DNA of 64,000 bases from Saururus chinensis. Lineage: Eukaryota; Streptophyta; Magnoliopsida; Piperales; Saururaceae. The position numbers were made by a program, and so were the translations under genes. This document shows, piece by piece, positions 48,892 to 61,078 of the stretch (the first letter of the stretch is position 1; every line of letters begins with the position of its first letter). The notes below the pieces were generated by a model that was not told the origin of the DNA, did not search any database, and saw nothing but the letters and a program-made list of their open reading frames with translations. The stretch spans positions 41,643,644 to 41,707,643 of the forward strand of contig CP141142.1 of assembly GCA_035235625.1 (NCBI GenBank), written 5' to 3'.

Positions 48892-50260
48892 CATGTATGG
48901 GGATTTCAGAAAATATATCTAGAAATCAGTTTATTTTAATTTTATCTTTTAATTATTTTTTCTATCTTTCTCTCTAATTTATTTTGTCTAGACATCGGTA
49001 TATAACACTAATATCAGAGCATTTGATTTTGGCACTCCCACCCTCTCCTGCTCGTATATACTCATGTGCAATGCAATTGGATACTTAGATGGCTTCACCA
49101 CATATGGTGTTAACATAGCTGAAGTTTACCTAAGCTACTTACCAAGCCGAGATGACTCACCATATTGACGAGCTCATAGGAGAGACTGGCTACCATTTCA
49201 AAAAAATTGACTAGCATTTTCCACTGCCTAGCGCATTCTCAACATTGCCTCCAGAAGACATATGCCTATAGCCATAGCTCCGTCCTAGTTCAAGCTACAA
49301 CCATGGCCAAGAGGCGCTTTCCGTTCCTCATCACCATCCTCTGCTACGGCAACCCCCTCAACACCAGCCTCTCCGCCCCTGCTCACGCCCATACTCAAGT
49401 CGGTGGCACCCCCATTGCCATCATCCTCACCTTCCTACCTTTACAAGGCATCCATCTTCATCTCGGCCCCACCAAGTCGCAATTTTTCTGTTACACCTGT
49501 AGCAAAGACTGGATTTTGGGTCAGGTACAGTCCCTGAGAAGAAGAAAAAATTGCCGTTGCTAACGATACAATGCAACCAACAGATCCATCGGTCATGCCC
49601 AGAATGTATGTTGCACAGAGGCACCCCACAGCCCTCGCCTCAGTTAGGATCGTCGACAACTTCCCCATCAACCCCGACATTTTGCTTCTCATGCCAGCCA
49701 TACTTGTCATGGCCGTAGACGTGATTGGCATAGCAGCCACAGAACATGATGTTGGTCTTCTACCAGCTACCTCCTCTTCCTCCTCCCCAAATCCGTAATG
49801 GCTTAGGCACTTGCCTCCGTCATGTCCAGCTCGCCCAATGCTGCGCTATGTCATGAGGGCACCCAAGAAATGCCCACCGTGCGACACTTGCAAGGCCAAA
49901 TAGCCAAGCGAGTAAGCCATTCTTCGTCAAGGTCATGACCTCGTGCCATTCAACCAAGCATCTAGCCTGCGAAGCTAAGCAACGAACTCATCCCAAGTGG
50001 ACGTGCGGACATGTCAGAACATTTCCCAAGCGAGCTAGCCAAAGGGGGACACCTCCTTGCGATGCACAGATCCAACTAAGGCAACCTGGACATCTGGACA
50101 ATCCATCTCAGCCAAGTGCATTCAAGGTTCTTTGTATCCAACACGGCCATAAGGCCGGACTGCTGCCTGATGGGTCGGAGAGCCCCATCCCCTAGCAAAC
50201 GGGGCTCCTGACATGATAACTAGCAACACAACAAGCCTTCGTTGCTATCCGAGACAGCCA

Positions 50261-50674
50261 GTTGCAAGGCTAGGCATCATACCAACAACTTTGTCATTTT
50301 CGCTTATCATGTCCCCCCTATATAGCATATGAGATTTTCTCCATTCTGCTAGAGTGACATCCACAGTGGTTGTACGACATGGTTTCTCCAAAGTTTGCCA
50401 AACGGCCCGAAATCACTCCCAAATACTTTCTAACACTATATAGGGGGAGGGGACATCATAAGTATCCAAATATGTGCTAGTCAGCCATGTGTCCCAACAT
50501 AGGCAACTATATGTGCTCATCGTTGCATGTTTTTTGCGCAATGTTGCAGGCCTTCCCCACAACGCCTACATACATGATGTGCAACACTATAGGTAATTCT
50601 CGCAATGCATACACACCTACTATACAACACTTCCACACGTGTGTGCACCCCAACACATGTCACGGATATTCCGC
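50261..50674. repeat. Dispersed repeat unit C
   Basis: It matches units A (13897-14256 plus 17898-17955) and B (17970-18399), sharing CCCCCTATATAGCATA, TCCATTCTG, TATAGGGGGAGGGGACATC, ACTATATGTG and ATACACACC. It lies inside the internal region of the LARD-like element, which suggests the source of the other copies. Confidence 0.65.
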
Positions 50675-51570
50675 TTCGCTACCCCGTGACAGCTAGCTGC
50701 TTTCGGTCCATCCACTACAACTTTATCTCTGGAAGACTTTGTTGCTTTGGTTGTGAATCATTCCTCCAACCCTGACTATGCTTCCTTCACCATGAACCTC
50801 CTTTGCTTGATGGGGAAGGCACAACCACCTCAAGATTTGTCGTCGTCAGCCCCCCAAAGCCCTTCCCTTCCCCACACCTCACAATTCCACCCCCCGCTTC
50901 AGGTTGCTCCACCGATCGATTCCTTCCGAGAAGTTGTTTCCCTCTTTGGGCTCCCTGTTATTCTGACCAAGACTGCCCAACTTCAGCTTTTGGCCTCAAG
51001 GCGACGAACGCCGTGTCTCTATAGAGGGTTTGCTTGTGGCTCGCTCAAGATCAAACCTAATTCTGCCCACTTTTGGTCTCTTTTGGTGTTTTGGTTTCAA
51101 CGAAGACTCCACCATTGCGGTTTTGCATGTGGTGTTATTTCCCAAATTGGAATCCACTGATCTCATGTATCTTGCAAGTTTTGTGCACCTGCGGACTTGT
51201 TTCATGCAACAAACTCTAAGTTGCGGGGTCTCCTTCTACCAAGTGGTCTATGCCTTTTATATTTTTAATTAATATTGTAGCCAGCGGAGCTAAGTAGAGC
51301 CATTGGATTTGATGTCTCAATGAAGACCACCTGAAAGACGAGGTGGAATGTTATGTCCCGCCTTCATAGTTTATTAGAGTTAGAATTTAATTATTATTAT
51401 TAATAGTATAATTAGGATTTTACCCTTATTGGGCTTAGACTAATATGTAGGGGCTATGCCCTATTTGGGGGTTTGAGAAATCTGATTTAGAAATTTTAAT
51501 TTAATTTATCTTTTTGCTATTTTTCTTTTTCTCTCTCTAATTTGTCTTGTGTAGACATCAGTGTACAACA

Positions 51571-51805
51571 ATGCTCTTCTACAAATGCTCATGAAGTTTT
51601 GCTTGAGTGAAAGGAGTGGTACTACACTAAAGTCATTACAATGTGCACATTAACATGCCCCCTTAAGTGGAAGGGAGGAATTGGCCTTCAGCTTGGAACA
51701 GAACATCAGACTTCATCTTATAGAATGAAACATTTAATAGATATCCCTTCAAGCTTAGGAGAGGAGACATCCTTAAACATGGAATTATTTGGCATATGAA
51801 GTAGA
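51571..51805 (-). mobile_element. Copia fossil, 3' end (antisense)
   Basis: Read on the minus strand, a purine tract AAGGGGGCA precedes TGTTAATGTG near 51636, the expected polypurine tract and 3' LTR start. Its coding partner lies at 60144-60870 beyond the inserted Gypsy element. The rest of the LTR is missing where the LARD-like element abuts. Confidence 0.5.
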
Positions 51806-54800
51806 TGATGTTTTATGACCCCCTAATTAATATTCTACTTTTTTGACTAGATCAAGTAGGATTAGGTGTTTTCTTAATTTGCAATTAGATTCAAATTAGT
51901 TTTCTTATGTTAGTAGGTTTAGTTTATAATTATCCTGTAAATTATAGTCACAACCATGTTTTGATCAATCAATAAAATTTAGAAATTAGTATAGTTATTT
52001 TTTCTCTTCCTTTCCTTCTTCTCTCCTCCTTTTCCTTTAATTTTCCCAAGGTCGACCTTGGTCTACATCATCGGTATTGAAGCGTACCTTCATGTGTGCC
52101 ATTGTAACCTCCCACCCTCCCTATTGTCGTCATGACATGCTCATGTCGATAGAGCCCAAACATGATGGTCGAGCTATCCTCCGCCTTGGACCCATGAGCA
52201 CTCTGAGACATACCTGTCTCAAAGCTCTCCTGCATGGTTTCATTTCCGTATTACCCAACTAGAAACGGAAATCCATGAGGTGGGTCAAGAACTTTTTGAT
52301 GTTAAGCACTCATTGGCTCTCCTCATCGAACAGTCTAAGTTGATCGACCATCGCTTCAAGCTTATCGATCACCTCTTTGACCAATTTTGCTGGTTGTCCA
52401 ATAGGTGCATCTCTCTACTCCGGATTTAGACTCGCAAATGATGCTTTCATCCACTCTGCCAATGAGCATCCTTCCACTCAGACATGTTGCAGACCTCCTC
52501 TGACTCATGGACCAGCCTTCGTATTGGCTAATATTACTACTCCCTTCTGCTATAGGTTGCTGCCGATTCTGGGTCCCAAATCGGCCACCTCCAAAACACT
52601 CTTGCTACAAACGCCGTCCTTGCCAACCCAGCAGTTGCCTCTAGTTCCGGCCACACTACACCTATAAGTGATGGGTCTTCAGTACCATTTTTGCCCTTAG
52701 GACACACACCCTCTTCTTACTGGTGTTCTATAAACATATTTGCTTGCCTCCGTCCCTCTCATGTTTGATGGCCCTTCTTGTATCTACGATGTTGGTCATT
52801 GCCTCTTTGGCAATTTTGCTTGTCAGAGTGTCAGCACCCTCTCTCTAGCATCCCTTCCTCCGACTGGCCATGCTCTACCACCCATTGTTCGATCTGCTAT
52901 CCAGCCGCTATTGCTCACATCGCTTCCACCAGTATCCTTTGTTGCTCCATCTTCTGCCAGTTCGTCATTTGCTACACCTTCTCTGGCAGGCCATGTCACT
53001 CCGGCCGTTGATCCCACCACCACCATGCCACCCCTCCCTGTTTCTCAGCACCTTTTCAATTGAGGGAAATGTTTCCATTGCAATGGATCTCACTCGGATT
53101 TGCTTGGACCCGGTTCTCATACTAATTCAAATGCATGTGTCATGGCTCATGTGGTTCAAAGCCTATTTTTTAGCTGACCCGGTCTTGGTTTGCCACCTCT
53201 GGGGTATTCACAGGCAAATCTGTCTAGTCTACACTCTCAGCCACTAACCTATGACTATATGTAGGAGCACTTACACAGATAGATCCATGGCTCGCCTCTG
53301 CAGCTTGACGCGTGTGAATTTGGTGTTGCTAACTATTATTTGATGCAAATGATTTTCATGCCGCCCTTGACTACGAAAGTCCCAATTTCAACCATGAGCT
53401 GCCTCCCCCTCTTGTATAAGGCCATGGACATAGCGATCACCAACCCATAGGACATCCACCAATGTATGATGCTGCTACCCATGACTATGAGGGCATTGTT
53501 CAAGCCTGTCTAGTTTGACTCACTTTCCCTATCTTCAAGGGTAAATGGTTGTCCTGCACTTGATGATTTTTTCACTTCCATCGAACTCTAGCTCACGAGC
53601 ATATTGATTTTTACTTCCTTTCACATGGAAGGTAGTACGCTACAATGGATCGAACACTTTCTTTCTCACACTCCGCATGCTATGTGGGATGACGTGGAGC
53701 AAGTCCTCGTTGTTCACTTCAGGTCTACTATTTATGAAGATTATGAACTTCGTGTTTTCCATGTTCACTAGATAACCACGTCAAAGCTGCTTTGATTGAT
53801 ATTTTCCTTGGTCGTTTGCCGCCCGGCTTGCAAGCTTTTGTACATATTTTCAAATCAAGTTCCTTGGCTAAAACAATTTGTATTGCTCATATGTATCAAG
53901 AGCAATTACAACATTATTAGTATGTTCCATGGGCCCCATATCTTATTTTATCGGTCCAATCACCACTATAGGGCCTACACCTATTTCAACCACAATGATT
54001 CCTATTAAGAGGTATCCCATGCTGAAATGGAGGCTCGCTGCTCAAAGGGATTATGTTTATAATTATGATGAAAAGTATGCCCCTCGCCACTGATTCAAGA
54101 CTCTTCATTCTTATGTGGTTGAAGAAGCGCCTTATCTAGTAGATTTTTTGGACACTGTGGCCGAGTTTGATACTGCCCTAGTTGCTTTGTTATAGTGACC
54201 CAACTTTTTAAATTACTTTAAAAGTCAGAGTGCCGACAATTCGTAATAAAAAAATATTGGCCAAGATCAATCGTGCACAGAAGAGTAACTATTCATTAAT
54301 TTAGGTAACTACAAAAACTTTACAAATAAGGCTTATCATGCCCTAAAAAATCAAATCGCACACATCCAAAATTAATACATAACAAAAGAAAATGATAAAG
54401 CATAGATCTTTCGAAGTTCTATGGGTAATCTTCATTAATATCGTCCCATTCGGTTAGACCTGTAGTATCTAAGGGTGGGTGAGTATAATTATATTTAGTA
54501 GATAGAGTTAAATTTTATTAACATGTTAAAACATAAAGCATACATGAAGCTGCATTCTAATAATTCATATTCAAAACTCGATATTAAAATAATATTATCG
54601 ACCAACCGAATCCAACACATTTTTTATAAAAAAAGTCAGACAAAATAGTTCTTTGCAGAATCTGGTAAACTCGGATAATTTGTTCATAGCCAGAATCTGA
54701 TAAATAATTCAAAATTAGATAAAACATCATTCATAGATTGTCGCCGATACCCAAGCAATATACACTTGTGCTCATGATGGAATGAGATCAGAATGAAGAA

Positions 54801-56393
54801 GATCTTCCCACGATATCCAACTTCATGAGTGCGCCATATGCCATAATTGGCAGTACCCAAGAGTCATAACTTCGATAGCTTTTGAGCTTTATACCAAATA
54901 CCTACCCTTCAAAACCGATCATAGTTTTTAAGTTTTATACCAAGTAACTACCCTTCAAATCCAGTCATAATCATTCGTAAATGCAATTCAAATAATAATA
55001 ATCATAAAGTATGTATCACGATAAAATCCATCTTAGAGGTGTATGATACGCTATTATCTTAGAGTTCACCCGACCTCTAATAAATATCATCATTTTTCAA
55101 AATAATATTTATTATAAGAGACAAATAAATCATGTAATAAAATGCCTAGTCATAGCACGAAATTAGAAGTTTAAGCCACCTACATCGTTCTTTAAATTGA
55201 TTAGAGTAACTGCCGGCATAGAAGCCTAGTCTCATTCATGGCCTTAGGAGTGGCAGATAGAGTCTCCCCTTATGTTGGGACGATTCCTCCTTCTGGCTCG
55301 AAAACGGTGAATGGAACCTCCCCTTACTCTAGGACAAATTCTTCCTCCCAGCCTGAAAGCGGTGGACGGAGCCTCCCCTTAGCCCAGATCGTTCTCCCCT
55401 TTATAGTAGCTAATTCAAAAAATAGACCTCTCTACGACACAAAGGAAATCGAGTGAGAAACGGCTTAGAAACGAGAGTTTAAAGCTTAAGAATGGGTAGA
55501 GGTCACAAAGAAAGGAAAAGAGGAAGGGAATGGGGCGAGTTGGTCCTCCCCATTCCCTCCCCTTTTATAAGCAGAACGGCCCACTGGATGCGCGACACAT
55601 CCAGTGAGCCAGCAAGCTAGCCTACACCGCCTTAACTGCCGCAATGCGGTAGATTACCCTGCCACATTGCAACCGGGTTGGCTGACAAGCCAGTTCGTCA
55701 GCTTTGGTTGATGCACAAAGTCTTTTTTTTAATTTTTGTTTTTAAATTTAAAACAAAAATTTAAACTTTAAACAGGTGAAACTTCCTACCCTGAACTTGG
55801 AATTACGTGTTCTTGGAACCGTTGGTGTCACACCCCGACACTTCCCAACTAGAGCCGAACCCGGTCCAAGGGACGGTCCAGCGCACGGGGGTGACAGTTT
55901 GAAAATGGTTAAAGAAAATAGCAGAAGACTTATGCCCTAACTACGGGCAGTCTAATTTTGCGGAGTTTACGCACTACTTTGAGCAAGAGTAAATAAGTAG
56001 AACCAAAAGAGTTAAACTCTAAATTAAACCACAATCTCAACCCCACATACTAATAATCCATAGCCACACACTTGGCTCCAAAACATGGTCTTAAACGAAA
56101 CTAAAGACATAGTATATTACAAATCTAAAACAAGGATTATTCCACAAGGTCTAACATCAAAACAAGATAAACGAAGAGACATGCAAGACTAGAAGCCTCC
56201 ACGACTACTCCCAAGCTCTCTCCGACCTTTCCTCATATAGAGGATCCTGTTCGTCTACGTGTCACGCCACACAGCCCCAAAACAAAACAAGAAAGTGAAG
56301 TGAGTATAAAAACTCAATAATGGTTTTGAATATAACTATAATAATCAGAAAACACGACCGCATGACAATGAAGCAATTCCGATCTAAGATTAA

Positions 56394-56830
56394 CATGTTA
56401 TACCACTTTCTGATCATACATTTATATCACATAAACCTGCATAATAGTGTCTCAATCATATACTTTCTGATCATTTATTCATATCACATAAACCTGCATA
56501 ATAGTGTCTCAATCACACAATTTCTGATCATGCATTCACATCACATAAACCTATGTAATAGTGTCTTAATCACACCGTTTCTGATCATGCATTCATATCA
56601 CATAAACTTGCATAATAGTGTCCCAATCACATCATTCCTGATCATGCATTCATATCACATAAACCTATATAATAGTGTCTCACTTACACCATTCCTGATC
56701 ATGCATTCATATCACATAAACCTGCATAATAGTGTCTCAATCACACACTTCATGCATTCATATCACAAAAACCTACATAATAGTGTCTCAATCCCACCGT
56801 TTCTGATCATGCATTCATATCACATAAACC
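56394..56830. repeat. 57-base minisatellite inside the LTR, about eight units
   Basis: TGATCAT recurs at 56411, 56468, 56525, 56582, 56639 and 56696, exactly 57 bases apart, and again at 56804 with a shortened unit between. Units read CATATCACATAAACCTGCAT then AATAGTGTCTCAATCAC. Because 57 is a multiple of three, it leaves an artificial open frame of 199 codons. Confidence 0.95.
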
Positions 56831-56974
56831 ACATTCACCCTACACAACAAACGTGTCAAACACATGATACACAATCATGCATAACATTCATAATAAACAT
56901 GCATCAATACAAATGGTGAATGCCTCTATCATGGAGTAAACACAAGTACTGCCACACAGGCAGGAAACGGTCAA

Positions 56975-57225
56975 GGCCACGAAGGCGAGGCATGGTCAAA
57001 TTTCCACACAGGAAATGAAAAAGGGTTGGGGTTGTCAATCCCTAAAGCTTCTCACCTTGGACGATCCTGGCCAAGGATGTCCCATTCTCACATAGAGAAT
57101 CTAGAGTAGGGGTGTTCGCCCAGGGACATCTCCTGCGGTGGGGAGAGCCCAAATTCCCACACAGGGAACCATAGAACACGTGGTAGCGGGTGCACATGAC
57201 ATACCACTCTGGATTCTCAAGGTCC
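56975..57225 (-). other. Block strongly conserved between the two family A LTRs
   Basis: This block and 3555-3810 share long nearly identical runs, such as CCTGGCCAAGGATGTCCCAT, GGGGTGTTCGCCCAGGGACA and ACGTGGTAGCGGG, while sequence on both sides has drifted further. It contains short inverted repeats (GGCCAAGG, CCCAGGG). It would lie in the long R/U5 part of the retroelement RNA. A role in RNA structure is only an inference. Confidence 0.55.
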
Positions 57226-60143
57226 ATATGACACTTATAATAATCTCAAATTCGCAAGACAAGTACACAACTCATCGCCACATAATTCCATTTCACTAAA
57301 CTCAACCCGAGGAGTATACATGTTCCACACAGGAACTTAAATAAAAAATATGTCCTTTCAGACCAACCAAGTTTCGATTAATTCACCGAGCGATTAATCC
57401 GGCACACAATCTCAAGCATTGTATACAATCTATTAATTCCGATTAAACATCGGTAAAACTTCATCCATGAATACCGATCCATGATGCATGATAAAATGAC
57501 ACGAGCAAGAGCTATGTGGGTTCTAACACATGGAACGTGCTCCCAATCAGTCCCCTCATGCATCATAATCAAGGCATAATTAACTACAATTTCATGGTAG
57601 ATTCCCCATATGTGTGTGTATTCATGCATATCTAAGCACATGCCCAATGCTTGACATAAACTCATAAGATAATTTATACATGCTTGAACACATTCAAAGC
57701 AATGATTCCTAACTGAAATCATAACAAAATCCACCATAAAGCTTAAATCCATCCATGTGCAATCGAGCATTCACTCCCACAAATATGATTCTTCCATTCA
57801 CTAAGCCACAACATGATCACATCCATTACCCATAAGCCATCCTCATTATAAGAGAACACATCTCACCATTTTTTCACATAATATCCCTGCTGGAAACATA
57901 TTCTATTAATAAGAATTCCAACATTCACAAATTTAAGGTACTTCAATATCAACATGGATAATTATCAACATAATATGATGTCACAAGACAACACCTAAAC
58001 ATAATCCATACACTTTCATCATCAATTCTATACCTTTAGTAGACTAATTTCATCATAATATACCTCTAATAACCATTAGAATCATCAAATAGAGTAAAAC
58101 AATGAAATGAGCATAAGTTTCAAAAATAGCAAAAACAGTCGCGTAGCCGTTCGATTGGCTATACTGGAAATTTGTCAAAAATGTAGTGTTGCTGATTGAT
58201 CGCCCTGGTAGGCCGTTCAATCGCTAACAAAGCAGTTTTGACCTTCTTCATTTTGAATTTCAAAATCGAGACTCCATTAAAGCAACTTAAAACCTTCATC
58301 TATAGGCCCAAACACCATTAAAACTCCATCAAACTTTCCAGAATGCTAATCTATACCATCTAAAGACAAAACCCTAAGAAATTGAAATAAGAAATTAACA
58401 TTTACTAATCTCACTATTAGAGCACTAAATCAAGCAAATCCATTCCAAATAAGCCATGAAAATTTAAGATTTTACCATAAGAAAACTGAGATTTTGAAGA
58501 CCCATTACCTTGTCGCTTGTTTAGGTTCAGATTTGACCTTCACCCTTCTTAGAAACCTTCCAAAAACATAGTGTCTAAGTTAAACTCTATTAAAAATCGG
58601 TTTAACATTGAAAAACCTTAAAGAGATTTTAGATCTAGGGTTTGTTAAGCATAAAAAATGAATTTTGAGAAGTAGGGTTTGAAGAGGGGAGTAAATAAGT
58701 GACTTGATGCTTAAAATCGAATCAAATCAAAGGGGAAATGATGGATTAAGAATGGATTAGGAGGAAATCTAGGATTTAGGCTTAATTAAGAAAGAACATA
58801 CCTTAATCCCTTCTAATTTGAGCCTACTTGGGGAATTAGGCCTTAATCACCTCCTCCCAGCTTATTCCCAAAATGAAAATGGTTCAGCCCTTTCCATTTA
58901 TAATAGGGTTTGGGGTACATTTAATGATTAATGGGGTGTAAATAGAATTTTAGGCTAAAAATAGGTATTTTACAAATTTGAGCACTAATTAAATATGAGA
59001 AATTTCTGAAAATTTTTTTATAAGCTTATGTTAAAAATTAGTAAAAATTAGAAAAATCTAAAAAATTCAGAATTGACTAAAAACTATTTCAAACTCATAA
59101 ATGTATAGTTAGTTTTGCTTAAAAACCTTTAAAAATCTCATTTACTTTTGAAAAACACAGAATTTAAATCAGACAACGCTTAAACCACATGATAACTGAT
59201 AAATAACATTAAAAACAAACCAATTCAAAAATGAGAGTCCTTACAATTGGACTCGTATGAACGAGCCCTTCAAAAGAAAACCATGCAAGGACATGTTTTC
59301 TAGCAAATTTAAAGTGGGTCCTGCCTATGGCACATTTTCGAATGTCATAGTCTACTATCCCGGTGTCCGTTTGACATGTTATCTATCTTGATACATTCGT
59401 CTCGCCGAGTTCTATGAAATGTCTTAAGGCATCTATGAACGAATCAATCTTAAGATAGTCTAATTTTAAGAAAAATCGTTAATGGGTCTTAAAACCTGTT
59501 AATGGGCCCAAATGCTTGAATTTTAAAACATTGAAATTCTGGGGCATTACATTTGTAGTTTGGGGGTTTGTTGTAAGACATGTTTTCTTGTTTAAGGCCT
59601 TATTATCTATTTTGATTTTTATGTCTTACCTATCAAGAGAGCTAACGTCGTCCTTGGCATGGATTGATTGTGCGCATTACAAAAGGTCGAATGAGACTTT
59701 GAACACATGTGGATGAGCTTTGAGATTGATGGGGTTAAACGCGTGATTACTTCTCAATCTCTGGATAAGTTGCATGTCATTCAGCAACCTCAACTAAAGT
59801 ATGCTTGGGTTCTCTAATCGTTTGTAGTCGATGAGAGTATTGGTATTTTTTGGCCTTGAGGACAAGGCCTAATGGAAGCAATAGTAGAATCTTATGACCC
59901 ACCCTTATTAGTATTTAATTTTTTTTTCTATATTAAGTAGCTTTATGTATTTTCTTTATTTACAACTAGATTAAGATTAATTTCCGTGTGCTAATAGGAT
60001 TAATTTATAATTCTCCCACAAATTGTAGTGTGCAACTATATTTTAATCAATTAATGAAATTCAAAAATTAATCTAATTATTTTGCTCTTCTTTTAGTTCT
60101 CTCCTTTTTCTTAATTTTCCTTGTGTAGCCTTAGTCTACATCA

Positions 60144-60870
60144 AGATGCCTCCTCAAGCTGAGAGAAGGAATCAACCTTCAGCTTTGCATTAAGCATCGG
60201 AAGTGTATTACTAGGTAAAGGCTTTGTAACTATGTCAGTTGTTTGCTCCTAAGATGCAATATGACCCATTGTGAGGTCCTATTATAGACCTTATTCTCTA
60301 ACAAAATTTCTATATGTTTTGTGATGCATGACGAAGAAGTGAGATATTATCATAATATATAATAGGTATACAAGGTCAAGTAAATGAAGTCCTTGAAGAG
60401 AGATTTATTCCAAATTAGCTCAGTTGTATGTGAAAGATAACGTTGTTCTTCAATTGAAGACCTTGTCTGTCTCTTCTTCTTGGCACCGCATACGATGAAA
60501 AATTGGACCTACAAAAAGATATAATCCGCTACTGATGTCCCCTGCCCAATCAGAGTCCTAGAAAGCCATCAGATAAGAGGAAGTGACTGGACATATAAGC
60601 CACTGAAGTCTCTTATGCATAAATGTTGATCCATCGACCCCTGTGTTTTAGAAAGAGAATGTCAAATTTGTGTACAACCTACGACCGGATGATGATGAAA
60701 CATGTGGGATATAATTTGTTTTAATTGTTCTACTTAGTTTTCCTTTGTGGATAGTGATATTTTTCTAGCACTTTCTCTACACTTTTGGGCCCTACACTAC
60801 TTATGATTGGATAAGGAAAAGTGAAGGTCATGCTATCAAGTAGGACATGCTATCCCTATCTAATCAAAGG
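60144..60870 (-). mobile_element. Copia fossil, reverse transcriptase/RNase H end (antisense)
   Basis: On the minus strand, short pieces match the Copia RNase H region: EQTTDIVTKPL near 60249-60214 (usually DQLADILTKPL), and upstream RSSIEEQRYLS (usually SRSSAEAEYRAL) and DWAGDISS-like words near 60540. It is the outermost and oldest layer of the nest, separated from its 3' end at 51571-51805 by the Gypsy insertion. Broken throughout. Confidence 0.65.
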
Positions 60871-60879
60871 TGGTGTAAT

Positions 60880-61078
60880 TTCACGCCCCGGTACTCACCC
60901 GACTCGAGCCAAACCTAGTCTAAGGGATAGTCGAAGCACACAGGGGTGACAAAATGTTGAATTGCAGAAGACTTAACCCCTCTAGCGGGTGTAACATACA
61001 TGGAGTAACACACTACTTTATCTTTGTGTAAGAGAAAATAAGTAAAAATATAAAAGACATCAAATTTGAATCACTTTT
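60880..61078 (-). mobile_element. Fragment of a family A LTR
   Basis: It begins TCACGCCCCGG and follows the first 200 bases of 2646-5961 and 55826-59245 (GCAGAAGACTTA, TTTGTGTAAGAG-type words). It stops where the next LTR starts at 61079, so the rest may lie beyond the window. Confidence 0.75.

Larger units (their letters stand above)
48118..51570 (+). mobile_element. Non-autonomous LTR retrotransposon (LARD-like)
   Basis: The left LTR (48118-49007, enlarged by a hAT insertion) and the right LTR (51349-51570) share CCCGCCTTCATAG, TTTAATTATTATTA and TCTCTCTAATTT, and end GACATC(A/G)GT followed by ACA-type ends. A sequence resembling the tRNA-Met primer site (AATATCAGAGC) follows the left LTR. 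A purine-rich GACGAGGTGGAA precedes the right LTR. The internal 2.3 kb has no recognisable gag or pol and carries repeat unit C (50261-50674). The fossil is diverged; target duplications were not found. Confidence 0.7.
55826..59245 (-). mobile_element. Solo LTR, family A, nested in the family C LTR
   Basis: It starts TGTCACACCCC and ends GAGAGTCCTTACA. It is flanked by GTTGG (55821-55825) and ATTGG (59246-59250), a duplication with one mismatch. It is co-linear with 2646-5961 over the whole length. A minus-strand TATTATAAATGG near 58900 matches the promoter position in the other copy. It is 3.4 kb with no internal region. Confidence 0.88.
54191..59551 (-). mobile_element. Solo LTR, family C, inside the Gypsy fossil
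   Basis: Its edges are set by an exact 5-base duplication, TTTGT (54186-54190 and 59552-59556). The body is about 1.9 kb once the inner insertion is removed. The right end GGGGCATTACA and the left AGTGACCCAAC are typical LTR ends. A minus-strand TTATAAAAGGG near 55562 gives the orientation. No internal region is attached. Confidence 0.85.
51806..60143 (+). mobile_element. Ty3/gypsy fossil with short LTRs, host of nested insertions
   Basis: The left LTR (about 51806-52070) and the right LTR (about 59885-60143) share TTATGACCC, an AATTGCAATTAGATT-like stretch, ATCAAT(C/T)AAT and GTCTACATCA. A tRNA-Met-like primer site (TCGGTATTGAAGC) follows the left LTR. AGATG occurs beside both ends (51803-51807, 60144-60148) as a likely target duplication. 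A gag core is visible near 53560-53760 (motif WDDVEQVLVVHF), a protease/reverse transcriptase linker near 59640, and a terminal LEDK motif near 59855. Most of pol is absent. The fossil is old and broken many times. Short LTRs and tRNA-Met priming suggest a Reina-like chromovirus. Confidence 0.75.

Noticed and set aside
56320-56919. 199-codon open frame with repeated HSYHINLHNSVSIT-type units
   Set aside because: It is a by-product of a 57-base minisatellite in a solo LTR; the unit is a multiple of three, so the frame stays open. There is no promoter or homology.
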